From Bradyrhizobium agreste (GTDB lineage: Bacteria > Pseudomonadota > Alphaproteobacteria > Rhizobiales > Xanthobacteraceae), in the NCBI RefSeq assembly GCF_016031625.1, contig NZ_JACCHP010000015.1:69501-133500 (forward strand): DNA of 64,000 bases, given 5' to 3'. This document shows, in pieces, positions 15,131 to 23,922 of this stretch. Under the pieces are notes generated by a model. The model saw nothing but the letters and a program-made list of their open reading frames with translations, ran no database searches and was not told the DNA's origin. How positions within the stretch are numbered: position 1 is the first letter of the stretch; each line of letters begins with the position of its first letter. A program made the position numbers and the translations under genes.

Positions 15131-15891
15131 GGATTGTCTCCGGCGAGCGCGGCGCGGCCGAACAGGCGGCGCTGGGCTGCGATCAACAGGATGTTCAGCG
15201 CGTAGCCGATCGCGCCGATCCAGACGAGATAGGCGAGCATCAGGTCGGCGCGCAGTGCCTGCTGCGCCAGCATGATCCCGGCACCCAAACCGATCGGGTT
15301 GATGGCGATCTCGACGGTGACCGCGACGATCAGGGCGATCCCGGCCGACAGGCGGAAGGCGACAAAGATCCGCGGCAGTGCGGCCGGGATCACGACCTTC
15401 GCGATCCGTTGCGGCGCGCTCAGCCGCAAGGCCCGCGACACTTCCATCAATCGCGGCTCGATGCTGCGCACCGCGCTGCGCGTCATGATCAGCATCGGCC
15501 AGACGCAGGCGAACGCCACGATCACGATCTCCATGCGGTAGCCGAAGCCGAGCGCGATCAACGCAATCGGCAGCAGCGCGATCGACGGAATCGGGCGGAT
15601 CGCCTCGATCGTCACCTCCATCAGCCGGTCGAGGGGACGCGAAACGCCGAAGGCGATGCCGAGCGCAAGCCCGATGGCGCTGCCGATGGCAAGGCCTGCA
15701 AAGGTAGCGAACAGCGTGTCCCGGGTTGCGATCGGTATAGAGAGATCGGCAAGCGCCGCGGCCAGCGCCGCGAAGATCGCGCTCGGCGGGGCCAGGCTGT
15801 CGCTTTGCAGTTGGGTAAGGCGCGCCCACAGCTCGAACGTCAGCGTCAGCGCCAGCGGCAGCAGCAAGGGCTTGGTGCGGTCGAGGCTCAA
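15127..15891 (-). CDS. ABC transporter permease, NitT/TauT family (first permease)
   Basis: This 254-aa membrane protein carries the EAA motif EVSRALRLSAPQRIAKVVIPAALP. There is no ATG near the N-terminus. The best start is TTG at 15891 (then SLDRTKPLLLPLAL), which overlaps the ATPase stop (CATTGA) by 4 bp. It pairs with the second permease to form the heterodimeric channel of the importer. Confidence 0.87.
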   Translation of the reverse strand: MSLDRTKPLLLPLALTLTFELWARLTQLQSDSLAPPSAIFAALAAALADLSIPIATRDTLFATFAGLAIGSAIGLALGIAFGVSRPLDRLMEVTIEAIRPIPSIALLPIALIALGFGYRMEIVIVAFACVWPMLIMTRSAVRSIEPRLMEVSRALRLSAPQRIAKVVIPAALPRIFVAFRLSAGIALIVAVTVEIAINPIGLGAGIMLAQQALRADLMLAYLVWIGAIGYALNILLIAAQRRLFGRAALAGDNP

Positions 15892-16694
15892 TGTTCGGTC
15901 GCCTTGATGAAGTCGAACAATTGCCGGCGCAGCCGCAGGAATTCCGGATGCTCGCGGGTGGCGAGCTGGTCGCGCGGACGCGGCAGGTCGACGTCGAGCT
16001 CGATCCCGATCCGGCCCGGATGCGGCAAGAGGCCGATGACGCGGTCGCCGAGATAGATCGCCTCGTCGAGATCGTGGGTCACGAAGATCACGGTCGTCTC
16101 GCTCGCTTGCGTCAGCGACAGGACTTCGTCCTGCAAGCCTTGACGCGTCATCGCGTCCAGCGCGCCGAACGGCTCGTCCATCAGCAGCGTGGTCGGCTCC
16201 TGCGCAAGGCAGCGCGCGATCTGCAGGCGTTGCTGCATGCCCCCCGACATTTCCGTCGGATATTTGTCGGCATGGCCGGGCAATCCGACCTTGCGCAGCA
16301 GCGCCTCGATGCGCGCGCCGCGTTCGCGCGCCGGGACACGCGAGGCTTCCAGCGCCAGCGAGATGTTTCCGGCCGCGGTCCGCCACGGCAACAGCGCCTT
16401 GCCGTAATCCTGGAACACGATCGCGACCTCACGCCGCGGCTCGGTGATCGGCTCGCCCTCAAACGTTACCGCGCCGCTCGTGGGGCGATAGAGGCCCGCG
16501 GCGAGCCGCAGCGCCGTGGTCTTGCCGCAGCCGGAGGCGCCGACGATGCAGAGGAATTCGCCCGGCCGCACCTGAAGATCAAGATTCTCGATGATGGTCT
16601 TGCCACCGAGCCGCAGCGTCGCGGCATTGAACGCGATCAGCGGTTTCTGCCGCCGCGCGGCGCGTGCCTCAATGAGCCTTGCAACGACGCTCAT
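15888..16694 (-). CDS. ABC transporter ATP-binding protein, NitT/TauT family
   Basis: This 268-aa ATPase has Walker A GASGCGKTT (52-60), the Q-loop in VFQDYG, signature MSGGMQQR (149-156), Walker B LLMDEP (170-175) and the switch His in VTHDLDEA. The gene starts at ATG 16694, overlapping the stop of the GntR gene (ATGA). It drives import together with the two permeases and the binding protein of the same operon. Confidence 0.92.
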   Translation of the reverse strand: MSVVARLIEARAARRQKPLIAFNAATLRLGGKTIIENLDLQVRPGEFLCIVGASGCGKTTALRLAAGLYRPTSGAVTFEGEPITEPRREVAIVFQDYGKALLPWRTAAGNISLALEASRVPARERGARIEALLRKVGLPGHADKYPTEMSGGMQQRLQIARCLAQEPTTLLMDEPFGALDAMTRQGLQDEVLSLTQASETTVIFVTHDLDEAIYLGDRVIGLLPHPGRIGIELDVDLPRPRDQLATREHPEFLRLRRQLFDFIKATEH

Positions 16695-17395
16695 GATTCC
16701 TCCCCGCCCACCTGCGGATAGACGAAATCGATGGTCGAGTGCAGATGCGCTGCCAGCATTTTTTGCGCGGCGGCCACGTCGCGGGCGAGCACGTGGTCGG
16801 CGAGCATCTGGTGACTGCGGATGAATCTCTCGCCGCTGTCGATGGCGCCCATCATCACGCGGCGGTAGCGGTAGGCCTGGTCGTAGAGGTCGGAGTGGGC
16901 GGCCAGCATGCGCCGCGAGCCGCAGGCGGCGAGCAGCGCGGTGTGGAAGCCCTTGTGCAGCCGGTCGAACTCCGCCGCGCCCTCGCGGAATTCGTTGCCG
17001 GTGCGTTCGATGTGTCGGCGCATCTGGTGCAGCGCGCTGACGATGCCGGCCTCCCAGGCGACATCGCCATGGAGGATGGCGAGCCTGACGGCCTCGATCT
17101 CGACCGCCGTCCGCATGCAGGTGATGTCGGCGAGATCCTCGCGGCTGACCTCGGCGACGCGGAAGCCGCGCTGGCCGGTGCCGACGATCAGGCCGCGCGA
17201 CATCAGCCGCGACAGGCCTTCGCGCAGGGGCGTGGCGCCAATATCGTAACGTTGCACGAGTTCGACGATGCCGAGCCGCGATCCCGGCGCGAGATGTCCG
17301 GCCAGGATGTCCTGCTCGATGAGGTTTGCGGCACGCTCGCTCAAGGTGCCGGCTTCCGTCGGCAGGCGTTCGAGAGTGCGCTCGGGAGCAGGCAT
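16691..17395 (-). CDS. GntR family regulator, FCD subfamily, inside the ABC transporter operon
   Basis: This 234-aa protein has a winged helix at about 18-85 (LSERAANLIEQDILAGHLAPGSRLGIVELVQRYDIGATPLREGLS) and an FCD domain from 95, with ligand-site residues in DRLHKGFHTAL and RSHQMLADHV. It is the paralogue of the regulator at 10479-11180. It lies 12 bp after the binding-protein gene and overlaps the ATPase gene, so it is co-transcribed with the importer it probably controls. Its likely target is the divergent promoter at 18359-18446. Confidence 0.88.
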   Translation of the reverse strand: MPAPERTLERLPTEAGTLSERAANLIEQDILAGHLAPGSRLGIVELVQRYDIGATPLREGLSRLMSRGLIVGTGQRGFRVAEVSREDLADITCMRTAVEIEAVRLAILHGDVAWEAGIVSALHQMRRHIERTGNEFREGAAEFDRLHKGFHTALLAACGSRRMLAAHSDLYDQAYRYRRVMMGAIDSGERFIRSHQMLADHVLARDVAAAQKMLAAHLHSTIDFVYPQVGGEES

Positions 17396-17407
17396 CGTCG
17401 ATATCCC

Positions 17408-18358
17408 TTAGTTCAGCACCAGTTTCGCGGTGTCGAGCTTTGATTGCAGCATCTTCTGCGACGACATCACCTCGATCCACCAAGAGAGGTTTTGCGGCTT
17501 GAGGTTCGGCTCGGACTGGTTCGGCGGCGTCGCCTTGACGAGATCGAGCGGCTGCTTGGTGAACTTGGCGATCGAGGCCGAGGCCTTCTCGGGGTCGCTG
17601 TTGACGATGACGGCGGCCTCCGCGATGGCTTCGCGGAATTTCTTCACAGTCGCCACATTCTTCTCTGCCCAGTCGCGCGATGCGGCATAGAAGATGATCG
17701 GATCGGTGCGGCCGAGCTCGGCGCCATAGCGCGCGCCGACCGAGCCGAGCCCCGCATTGCTCATGCGCGTGACGAACGGCTCAGCCGTGAGCACGGCATC
17801 GACACCGCCTGATTTGATGATATCGGACATGGTCGGGAAGGTGACTTCGACGAAATTGACGCTTCTGGGATCGACGCCTTTTTCGACCAGCCATTTCACG
17901 AACAGCACGTGGAGAAAGGCGTTCAGGCCAGGCGCGCCGACCTTCTTGCCGATGAAGTCCTTGGGATCCTTGATGGTGATGCCGTTGCGGACGAAGGCGG
18001 CGATCGCGGTGTTGGAGGTCTGGTTCATGACCGAGGCGCCGGCGATGGCGACGAGGTCGAGGCCGCCGTCGACGGCCTGGAGGAAGACGGTGGAGGTGGG
18101 GCCGCCGACTTGAATCGAGTTCGACAGGATTGCCGCAGGGATGTTGGAGTTGATCGCGATCGGCGTCATCTCGACGTTCAGGCCGTGCTTTCTGAAGATG
18201 CCTTCGTCCACTGCCACCATGGCCGACGCGCAGTCCGAGGTTGCGGTGCAGCCGATCTGGATCTTGGCCTGCGCCAGCACGGGCGCCGTGAAAGCAACGG
18301 ACACCCCAAGGCCAACCGTGAGACCTGCCAATACCGCCCTGACCTGTGTTCCTCTCAC
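17408..18358 (-). CDS. NitT/TauT-type ABC transporter substrate-binding protein
   Basis: This 316-aa protein has a signal peptide (about 1-30, ending APVLAQA). The mature part begins KIQIGCTATSDCASAMVAVDEGIF, the SsuA/TauA-like N-terminus. Proteins of this family bind sulfonates, nitrate, aromatic acids or pyrimidine precursors, and the family alone does not decide which. It is the first gene of the importer operon and divergent from the FAH/cyclase genes, so the ligand is probably a carboxylic acid degraded by them. Confidence 0.87.
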   Translation of the reverse strand: MRGTQVRAVLAGLTVGLGVSVAFTAPVLAQAKIQIGCTATSDCASAMVAVDEGIFRKHGLNVEMTPIAINSNIPAAILSNSIQVGGPTSTVFLQAVDGGLDLVAIAGASVMNQTSNTAIAAFVRNGITIKDPKDFIGKKVGAPGLNAFLHVLFVKWLVEKGVDPRSVNFVEVTFPTMSDIIKSGGVDAVLTAEPFVTRMSNAGLGSVGARYGAELGRTDPIIFYAASRDWAEKNVATVKKFREAIAEAAVIVNSDPEKASASIAKFTKQPLDLVKATPPNQSEPNLKPQNLSWWIEVMSSQKMLQSKLDTAKLVLN

Positions 18359-18404
18359 AGCGCTCTCCCCAGTTTGTATTTTTCGGTCTTGTTTATCGAT
18401 ATTT

Positions 18405-18418
18405 TATCTGATCATATA
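18405..18418. promoter_or_regulatory. palindrome in the divergent promoter region, candidate GntR site
   Basis: TATCTGATCATATA is symmetric as TAT-N-TGATCA-N-ATA. It lies in the AT-rich 88-bp gap between the divergent binding-protein gene and the FAH gene, next to TATCGATATTTTAT. The position fits an operator for the GntR regulator encoded in the importer operon. Confidence 0.4.
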
Positions 18419-18446
18419 TTTCAAACGATAGCAAGGGGAGTCCAGG

Positions 18447-19436
18447 GTGAAGCTCGCAACATTCAGATCGGCCGGTCAGGAGAAGATCGGCGCCGTCCAT
18501 GCTCATGACAGCCAGGTGTTCGACCTCGCCGCCGCGGCTGCGCGGGACGGCGAGGCCAATCCGGCCTTCGGCTCGATGCTGGCGCTGATCGACGCAGGTC
18601 CCCGCGCGCTCGATCAGGCCCGTGCGCTGTTCGACAAGCACGGCCAGGACGCGACGCTGTCGACGGCGGTCAGCGCCGTCGACATCCTCGCGCCGGTGCC
18701 GGAGCCCAGGCAGATGCGCGACGGCATGTCGTTTGCGCTCCACATCCTGCAAGCGCCGCGCGGGCAGCGGAAGCTCGCCGCACGCGCCAGGGGCGACATG
18801 GCAGAGTTGGCGCGCATCGACGCCGAGCCGCTCGGCGAATTGCCCGAGGTCTATCGCAAGCAGCCGATCTTCTACATCACCAATCGCTTCAGCGTCCGCG
18901 GCACCAACACCACGGTGAAATGGCCGCGCTACAGCAAGGTGATGGACTACGAGCTCGAATTCGGGATCATCACCAAGAACAAGGGGGCCAACATCACGCC
19001 TGCGAAGGCGAAGGATCACATCTTCGGCTACACCATCTTCAACGATTTCTCCGCGCGCGACGCCCAGCGCATCGAGATGGAGGGACGGCTCGGCCCGGCC
19101 AAGGGCAAGAGCTTCGACGGCGGGAACGTGTTGGGGCCGTGGATCGTGACGCCGGACGAGATTGGCGATCCTTACAAGCTGAAGATGGAAGCGCGCGTCA
19201 ACGGCGAGACCCGCTCGAAGGGCGTCTCTGAGGGCATGCTGTTTTCCTTCGAGGAGATCATCGCCCATGTCAGCCAGGACGAGACGCTGATGCCCGGCGA
19301 ATTCATCGGCTCCGGCACGGTCGGCAATGGCTGCGGCCTCGAGCTCGGCTGGTTTCTCGAGCATGGCGACACAGTCGAGCTCGAAGTCGAGAAGATCGGT
19401 ATCTTGAAGAACCGCGTCGAGCGGCAAGACGCCTGA
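18447..19436 (+). CDS. fumarylacetoacetate hydrolase family protein
   Basis: This 329-aa FAH-type enzyme belongs to a subfamily with a long N-terminal domain. The metal-site pattern is DYELEFGIIT, then IFNDFSARDAQ, and the C-terminal GSGTVGNGCGLELGW loop closes the active site. It probably cleaves or hydrates a beta-keto or acylpyruvate intermediate. It is transcribed divergently from the importer and followed by the cyclase-family hydrolase 46 bp downstream. Confidence 0.88.
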   Translation: MKLATFRSAGQEKIGAVHAHDSQVFDLAAAAARDGEANPAFGSMLALIDAGPRALDQARALFDKHGQDATLSTAVSAVDILAPVPEPRQMRDGMSFALHILQAPRGQRKLAARARGDMAELARIDAEPLGELPEVYRKQPIFYITNRFSVRGTNTTVKWPRYSKVMDYELEFGIITKNKGANITPAKAKDHIFGYTIFNDFSARDAQRIEMEGRLGPAKGKSFDGGNVLGPWIVTPDEIGDPYKLKMEARVNGETRSKGVSEGMLFSFEEIIAHVSQDETLMPGEFIGSGTVGNGCGLELGWFLEHGDTVELEVEKIGILKNRVERQDA

Positions 19437-19482
19437 AGAGACGCCTGATTGCCGCCAACGAAACAATCAACGAGGAAGCGCC

Positions 19483-20259
19483 ATGACGACCAAGCTGATC
19501 GACATTTCCGTCCCCCTGCAGAACGATGTGCCGGCCGACCCGCCCGGCAATCATCCGACGATCCAGTACATCAATCACCAGCAGGGCCTGCCGCGCATGC
19601 TGCAGTTCTTCGACGGACTGAAGGCCGAGGATCTGCCTGATGGTCAGGGCTGGGCGGTGGAGCAGGTCAGTCTCTCCACCCACAACGGCACGCATCTCGA
19701 TGCGCCCTGGCATTTTCACCCGACCATGAACCGCGGCGAGCGGTCCTGGACCATCGACGAGGTGCCGCTGGAATGGTGCTTCCAGCCCGGCGTGAAGCTC
19801 GACTTCCGGCACCTGCCGGACGGCTATGTCGCAACGGCCAAGGACGTCGAGGCCGAGCTCAAGCGTATCGGCCACGAGCTGAAGCCGCTCGAGATCGTCG
19901 TGGTCAACACCAGCGCCGGCGCCAAATATGGCCGGCAGGACTACGTCACCTCGGGCTGCGGGATGGGCTATGAAGCAACCATGTACCTGCTCGAGCGCGG
20001 TGTGCGCCTGACCGGCACCGACGGCTGGAGCTGGGACGCGCCGTTCGTTCACACCGCGAAGAAATATGCCGAGACGAAAGACGCCAGCCTGATCTGGGAA
20101 GGCCACAAGGCCGGCCGCCATATCGGCTATTGCCATCTTGAGAAGTTGCATAATCTCGAAAAGCTGCCGTCGACCGGCTTCAAGGTGTCATGCTTCCCCG
20201 TGAAGATCGAGCGAGCCTCGGCAGGGTGGACGCGCGCAGTCGCGATTTTGGAGGGGTAG
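19483..20259 (+). CDS. cyclase-family metal-dependent hydrolase (kynurenine formamidase-like)
   Basis: This 258-aa protein has the signature H67-NGT-H71-L-D73-APW-H77-F, the metal-binding motif of PF04199 hydrolases such as kynurenine formamidase and isatin hydrolase. A second conserved stretch is GTDGWSWDAPF. It opens an amide or lactone and would work next to the FAH enzyme. GAGGAAG precedes the ATG. The true substrate (formamide, isatin-like lactam or lactone) is not decided. Confidence 0.87.
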   Translation: MTTKLIDISVPLQNDVPADPPGNHPTIQYINHQQGLPRMLQFFDGLKAEDLPDGQGWAVEQVSLSTHNGTHLDAPWHFHPTMNRGERSWTIDEVPLEWCFQPGVKLDFRHLPDGYVATAKDVEAELKRIGHELKPLEIVVVNTSAGAKYGRQDYVTSGCGMGYEATMYLLERGVRLTGTDGWSWDAPFVHTAKKYAETKDASLIWEGHKAGRHIGYCHLEKLHNLEKLPSTGFKVSCFPVKIERASAGWTRAVAILEG

Positions 20260-20337
20260 CTTTTTGAGGCCGGCGTTGGGCGCCTTTCCGAGGCCATCGC
20301 GGGACGGTCGAGCTAACCCGCCCCGTCCTTATTGTCT

Positions 20338-21315
20338 CTACCCTTGGTGGAATCGAGCCCGGTAGTCGTGCGGTAGCACGTTAAGGCGGCGACGGAACGC
20401 GCGACGCAGATGCTCTTCGCTCTGAAAGCCTGCGCGCGCGGCGATTTCCTTGATAGGGGAGGCGGACTCTTCCAGCGCGCGTCGGGCAGCCTCGACGCGA
20501 AGCTCTTCCACCGCCTTGGCGGGGGTGCGGCCGGTCTTCTGGCGAAACACGCGCGCGAAGGTGCGCGGGCTCATGCCCGCTCGTTCGGCGAGACTTTCGA
20601 CGCGCAAATCGCGGCCAAGATTTTCCTGCATCCAGCTCGAAATTGTTTCGAAAGCCCGGTCTTCCGAGGCCTGAATTGACAGCGGCACGCTGAATTGCGC
20701 CTGCCCGCCGGGCCGCTTGAGGAAAACGACGAGGCGGCGCGCGATGCGCATGGCCTCGCGATGGCCGAGATCATCTTCCAGCAGCGCGAGCGTCAGGTCG
20801 ATGCCGGCCGTCACGCCTGCCGATGTCCAGATGCCGCCGTCATGCACAAAGACCGGATCGACCTGAACCGAAACGTCAGGATGTTTTGCGCGCAGGAGGT
20901 CGCAGGAACCCCAATGGGTGACCGCGCGCCGCCCGCCCAGCAGCCCGGCCGCAGCCAAGACGAATGTGCCCGTGCAGACCGAGCAGACGCGCCTTGCCTT
21001 CGGTGCTGCCAAGCGAAACCAATCCACCAGCGCGGCTTCTGCAGCGGCGCGATGGACGCCGGGACCGCCACCCACCATGAGGGTGTCGATGTACTTGTGG
21101 TCGCAGTCAGCGAGGGCGGTCGTCATCACCTCCAGACCGGACGAGGTTTTGACCGGCCCGCCATTCAACGAGCAGATCTGCCAGACATAGGGCGCCTGCC
21201 CCGCTTTGGACGTTTCGCAAGCCAGCTCGAAGGCCTGTAGCGGCCCTGCGAAGTCGAGCAACAGGCAGTCGTCGAACAGCACGAAGACCACGCGGCGGGG
21301 GGCGTAACGGGCCAT
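20338..21315 (-). CDS. GlxA-type transcriptional regulator (DJ-1/PfpI domain plus AraC HTH)
   Basis: The N-terminal DJ-1/PfpI-like domain runs from about 8 to 180 (VVFVLFDDCLLLDFAGPLQAF; nucleophile-elbow-like CSVCTGTFVLAAAGLL). The C-terminal double HTH of AraC type is at about 225-320 (LAERAGMSPRTFARVFRQKTG and IKEIAARAGFQSEEHLRRAFRRR). Such proteins usually activate nearby catabolic genes. MARYAPRRVV at 21315 is the likely start; a longer frame opens at 21375. It faces a DJ-1 family enzyme gene, which it may control. Confidence 0.87.
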   Translation of the reverse strand: MARYAPRRVVFVLFDDCLLLDFAGPLQAFELACETSKAGQAPYVWQICSLNGGPVKTSSGLEVMTTALADCDHKYIDTLMVGGGPGVHRAAAEAALVDWFRLAAPKARRVCSVCTGTFVLAAAGLLGGRRAVTHWGSCDLLRAKHPDVSVQVDPVFVHDGGIWTSAGVTAGIDLTLALLEDDLGHREAMRIARRLVVFLKRPGGQAQFSVPLSIQASEDRAFETISSWMQENLGRDLRVESLAERAGMSPRTFARVFRQKTGRTPAKAVEELRVEAARRALEESASPIKEIAARAGFQSEEHLRRAFRRRLNVLPHDYRARFHQG

Positions 21316-21421
21316 TGGCAGCGCCTTTACCAGGGAAGCTTGGCAGGAATTGCGTGTGTTATGACATTTCGGCAAATGCCCTCCGCTGTCAACATGGGTT
21401 TATCCATCGTGGGAGGGCTCC

Positions 21422-22126
21422 ATGTCCGGCAAGCGGATCGAAATCGGAATTCTGTACTATCCCGGGATGACCCAACTGGACGTCACCGGACCTTTCGAAG
21501 TGTTTGCTCGTCTGCCGAACGTCCGCATGCACCTGCTGTGGAAGCGCATTGAGCCCGTCGTCAGCGACGTCGGTCTGCCGCTGCTACCAACCACGACGTT
21601 CGCCGACTGCCCGGATCTGGACGTGTTCTGCATCGGCGGCGGCCCGGGACAGGTCGCCACGATGGACGATGACGAGGTGATCGCGTTCGTTCGCGACAAG
21701 GGTGGATCGGCGCGCTACGTCACCTCAGTTTGCGCCGGCTGTCTAATCCTCGGCGCCGCAGGCCTGATCGATGGATACAGGTCAGCCTGCCATTGGCTGA
21801 TGAGCGACCAGCTTGCGGCCTTTGGCGCAATCGCCGTCGACGAACGCGTCGTGGTCGACCGCAACCGCATTTCCGGCGGCGGTGTCACCGCCGGTATCGA
21901 TTTCGGTTTTCAGGTCGCCGCCGAACTCTGCGGCGAAGAAGTTGCAAAAAAGCTCCAGCTGATGCTGGAATATCAGCCGCAGCCGCCGTTCGATATCACC
22001 GTGCAGAATGCGCCGCGTGAGCTGATTTCCCGCATGCGCCTCGAGGCCGAACCTTGGCTGCAAAAGCGCGCAGCCGCGGTGCAGAAGGCGGTTTCTAAAC
22101 TCAAGGCGAAAGCAACGGCGGCTTAA
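21422..22126 (+). CDS. DJ-1/PfpI family protein, isonitrile hydratase-like
   Basis: This 234-aa protein has D20 in TQLDVTGPFEV and C104 in TSVCAGCLILGAAGL, matching the catalytic Asp and Cys of isonitrile hydratase InhA. The RSACHWL and GGVTAGIDFGF motifs are also shared. It would hydrate isonitriles to N-formamides, or act on a related small substrate. GGAGGG precedes the ATG. It is divergent from the GlxA regulator and 55 bp upstream of a binding-protein gene. Confidence 0.82.
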   Translation: MSGKRIEIGILYYPGMTQLDVTGPFEVFARLPNVRMHLLWKRIEPVVSDVGLPLLPTTTFADCPDLDVFCIGGGPGQVATMDDDEVIAFVRDKGGSARYVTSVCAGCLILGAAGLIDGYRSACHWLMSDQLAAFGAIAVDERVVVDRNRISGGGVTAGIDFGFQVAAELCGEEVAKKLQLMLEYQPQPPFDITVQNAPRELISRMRLEAEPWLQKRAAAVQKAVSKLKAKATAA

Positions 22127-22181
22127 GCTCGTTCGGGACAGGGAGGAAAGCCACAAGCGCCACTATTGGAAAGGTGTTCGC

Positions 22182-23408
22182 ATGAACTGGCACGGCCGCA
22201 TCGCTACCCTTCTCGTCGCCGGGACTCTCACCGCATCTTTTCCGACCGCGCGCGCGGGCGAAATATCCGGTGGCGTGGTCCGGATCGGCATCATCAACGA
22301 CCAGACCGGACCATTGTCAGACCTGTCGGGATCGGGCTCCGTCACGGCGGCCACGATGGCGGCGGAAGACTTTCGGACATTGGTGCCGTCGATCAAGGTC
22401 GAGATTTTGGCCGCCGATCACCAAAATAAGCCTGATATCGGCATCGGCATTGTCCGCAAATGGTTCGACGTCGACGGCGTCGACATGATCGCCGACGTGT
22501 CCAATTCGGCCGTGGGGCTGGCGATCCAGTCGCTGGCCCGCGACAAGAACAAGATTGCGGTCTATTCTGCGGTGGCGACCACCGAACTGGCGGGCAAGCA
22601 ATGTTCGCGAAACGGCTTGGCCTGGTTACACGATTCCTACAATCTGGTGTCGGGACCGATCCGCACCCTGGTCAGCCAGGGTTATGACACCTGGTTCTTC
22701 ATCGCGGCCGATTACGCGTTCGGCAAGAACATGGTGTTGGAATCGCAGCGCGTGCTGGCGGCGGCCGGCGGCAAGTCGCTCGGCGCGGTGTATCACCCGA
22801 TCGGCAACGCGGACTACAGCTCGTTCATCCTGCAGGCGAAGGCCTCCGGCGCCAAGGCGATCGCCTTCGCCAATGCCGGCGACCAACTCGTGAATTTGAT
22901 GAAGCAATGGAACGAGTTCGGGATGAACACGGGAAGCCAGAAGCCCGTGGCCGAACTGATGTTTGACACCGACGTTCATGCCATGGGCCCGAACATTGCC
23001 AAGGGTCTGACCACGCTCACGGCATGGTACTGGGCTTTGGATGAGGAGAGCAGGGCGTTCGGCCAGCGCTTCTTCAAGCTTCGTAACGCCATGCCCACGG
23101 CGCCGCAAGCCGCGGTCTATTCCGGCGTCAGCCACTATCTGAAAGCAATCGCTGCCGTAGGCACGGATGCAACGGATCCAGTGCTGGAGAAGATGCGCTC
23201 GACGCCCGTCAACGATTTCTACGCACGCGGCGCGAGGTTGCGCGAGGACGGCAAGCTCGTGCACGACTTCTACCTTGTGCAGGTGAAGGATCTGTCCGAG
23301 GTCAAGGCGCCCTGGGAGTACTATAACGTGCTCGAAAAAGTTCCAAGCGGCGAAGTCTATGCCTCCTTGGCTGACAGTGAATGCCCGCTGGTCAAGCGCG
23401 GCAATTGA
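22182..23408 (+). CDS. ABC transporter substrate-binding protein, branched-chain amino acid (LivK) family
   Basis: This 408-aa periplasmic protein has a signal peptide (1-25, ending ARA). The mature domain (GVVRIGIINDQTGPLSDLSGSGSV) is typical of HAAT-family receptors that bind amino acids, amides or aromatic acids. No permease or ATPase gene follows, so it must use a transporter encoded elsewhere. Its position behind the DJ-1 enzyme suggests co-transcription and a shared substrate. Confidence 0.86.
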   Translation: MNWHGRIATLLVAGTLTASFPTARAGEISGGVVRIGIINDQTGPLSDLSGSGSVTAATMAAEDFRTLVPSIKVEILAADHQNKPDIGIGIVRKWFDVDGVDMIADVSNSAVGLAIQSLARDKNKIAVYSAVATTELAGKQCSRNGLAWLHDSYNLVSGPIRTLVSQGYDTWFFIAADYAFGKNMVLESQRVLAAAGGKSLGAVYHPIGNADYSSFILQAKASGAKAIAFANAGDQLVNLMKQWNEFGMNTGSQKPVAELMFDTDVHAMGPNIAKGLTTLTAWYWALDEESRAFGQRFFKLRNAMPTAPQAAVYSGVSHYLKAIAAVGTDATDPVLEKMRSTPVNDFYARGARLREDGKLVHDFYLVQVKDLSEVKAPWEYYNVLEKVPSGEVYASLADSECPLVKRGN

Positions 23409-23922
23409 GCTTGGAGTGCCAAACCGCTACCTGATGGATCGTTGGTGATCGCGCGCTTGGTCGGTGCGCATCATGTCGCAAAAAACAAAAGTCCTAACAA
23501 GCCTCGACCGCGCAACTCGCTCGCCTCGGAAAGGCGCCGGTCAGATCCCGCCTGTCCGACCTCCTGCGATGATGGCACTATGCTCCTGTTTTGCCCGACG
23601 AAGCAAATCACGGGAGACCTCATTCGGAATGGGCGGCAACGGTCGCGGCCAAATCTCCTCGGTTCGCTTGGGCGAGCCGGACGGGCGGATCAAACCACGA
23701 TCCCCCGGCTTTTCAGCTCCTGAAATCCTGCCCGACCCGCACCCAATCCCGCTCCCCACCTAACCCATTGATCTTGCAGCCGCCGTCTACTGTGCATGGG
23801 GTTGTTTTCGCGAGTTTTGATCTGCCCCGTTGCAATTTGACGGCGCTGACAGCGCCGATTACGTTCCGCGAAACTCGAAAGCTCGCAGCATTTGTGCTGA
23901 GCGAAAATTCCACGGGGAAGAA
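23409..23922. other. 514-bp intergenic region without a supported gene
   Basis: Several short frames cross it, but none has a ribosome site or protein-like composition. It carries the promoter region of the acyl-CoA synthetase gene. No strong hairpin or palindrome was found. The stretch GCTCCTGTTTTGCCCGACG (23582-23600) looks like dispersed intergenic sequence rather than coding DNA. Confidence 0.4.

Noticed and set aside
23464..23763. 99-codon plus-strand frame in the intergenic region
   Set aside because: Composition is irregular, there is no ribosome site, and competing frames of the same length exist.
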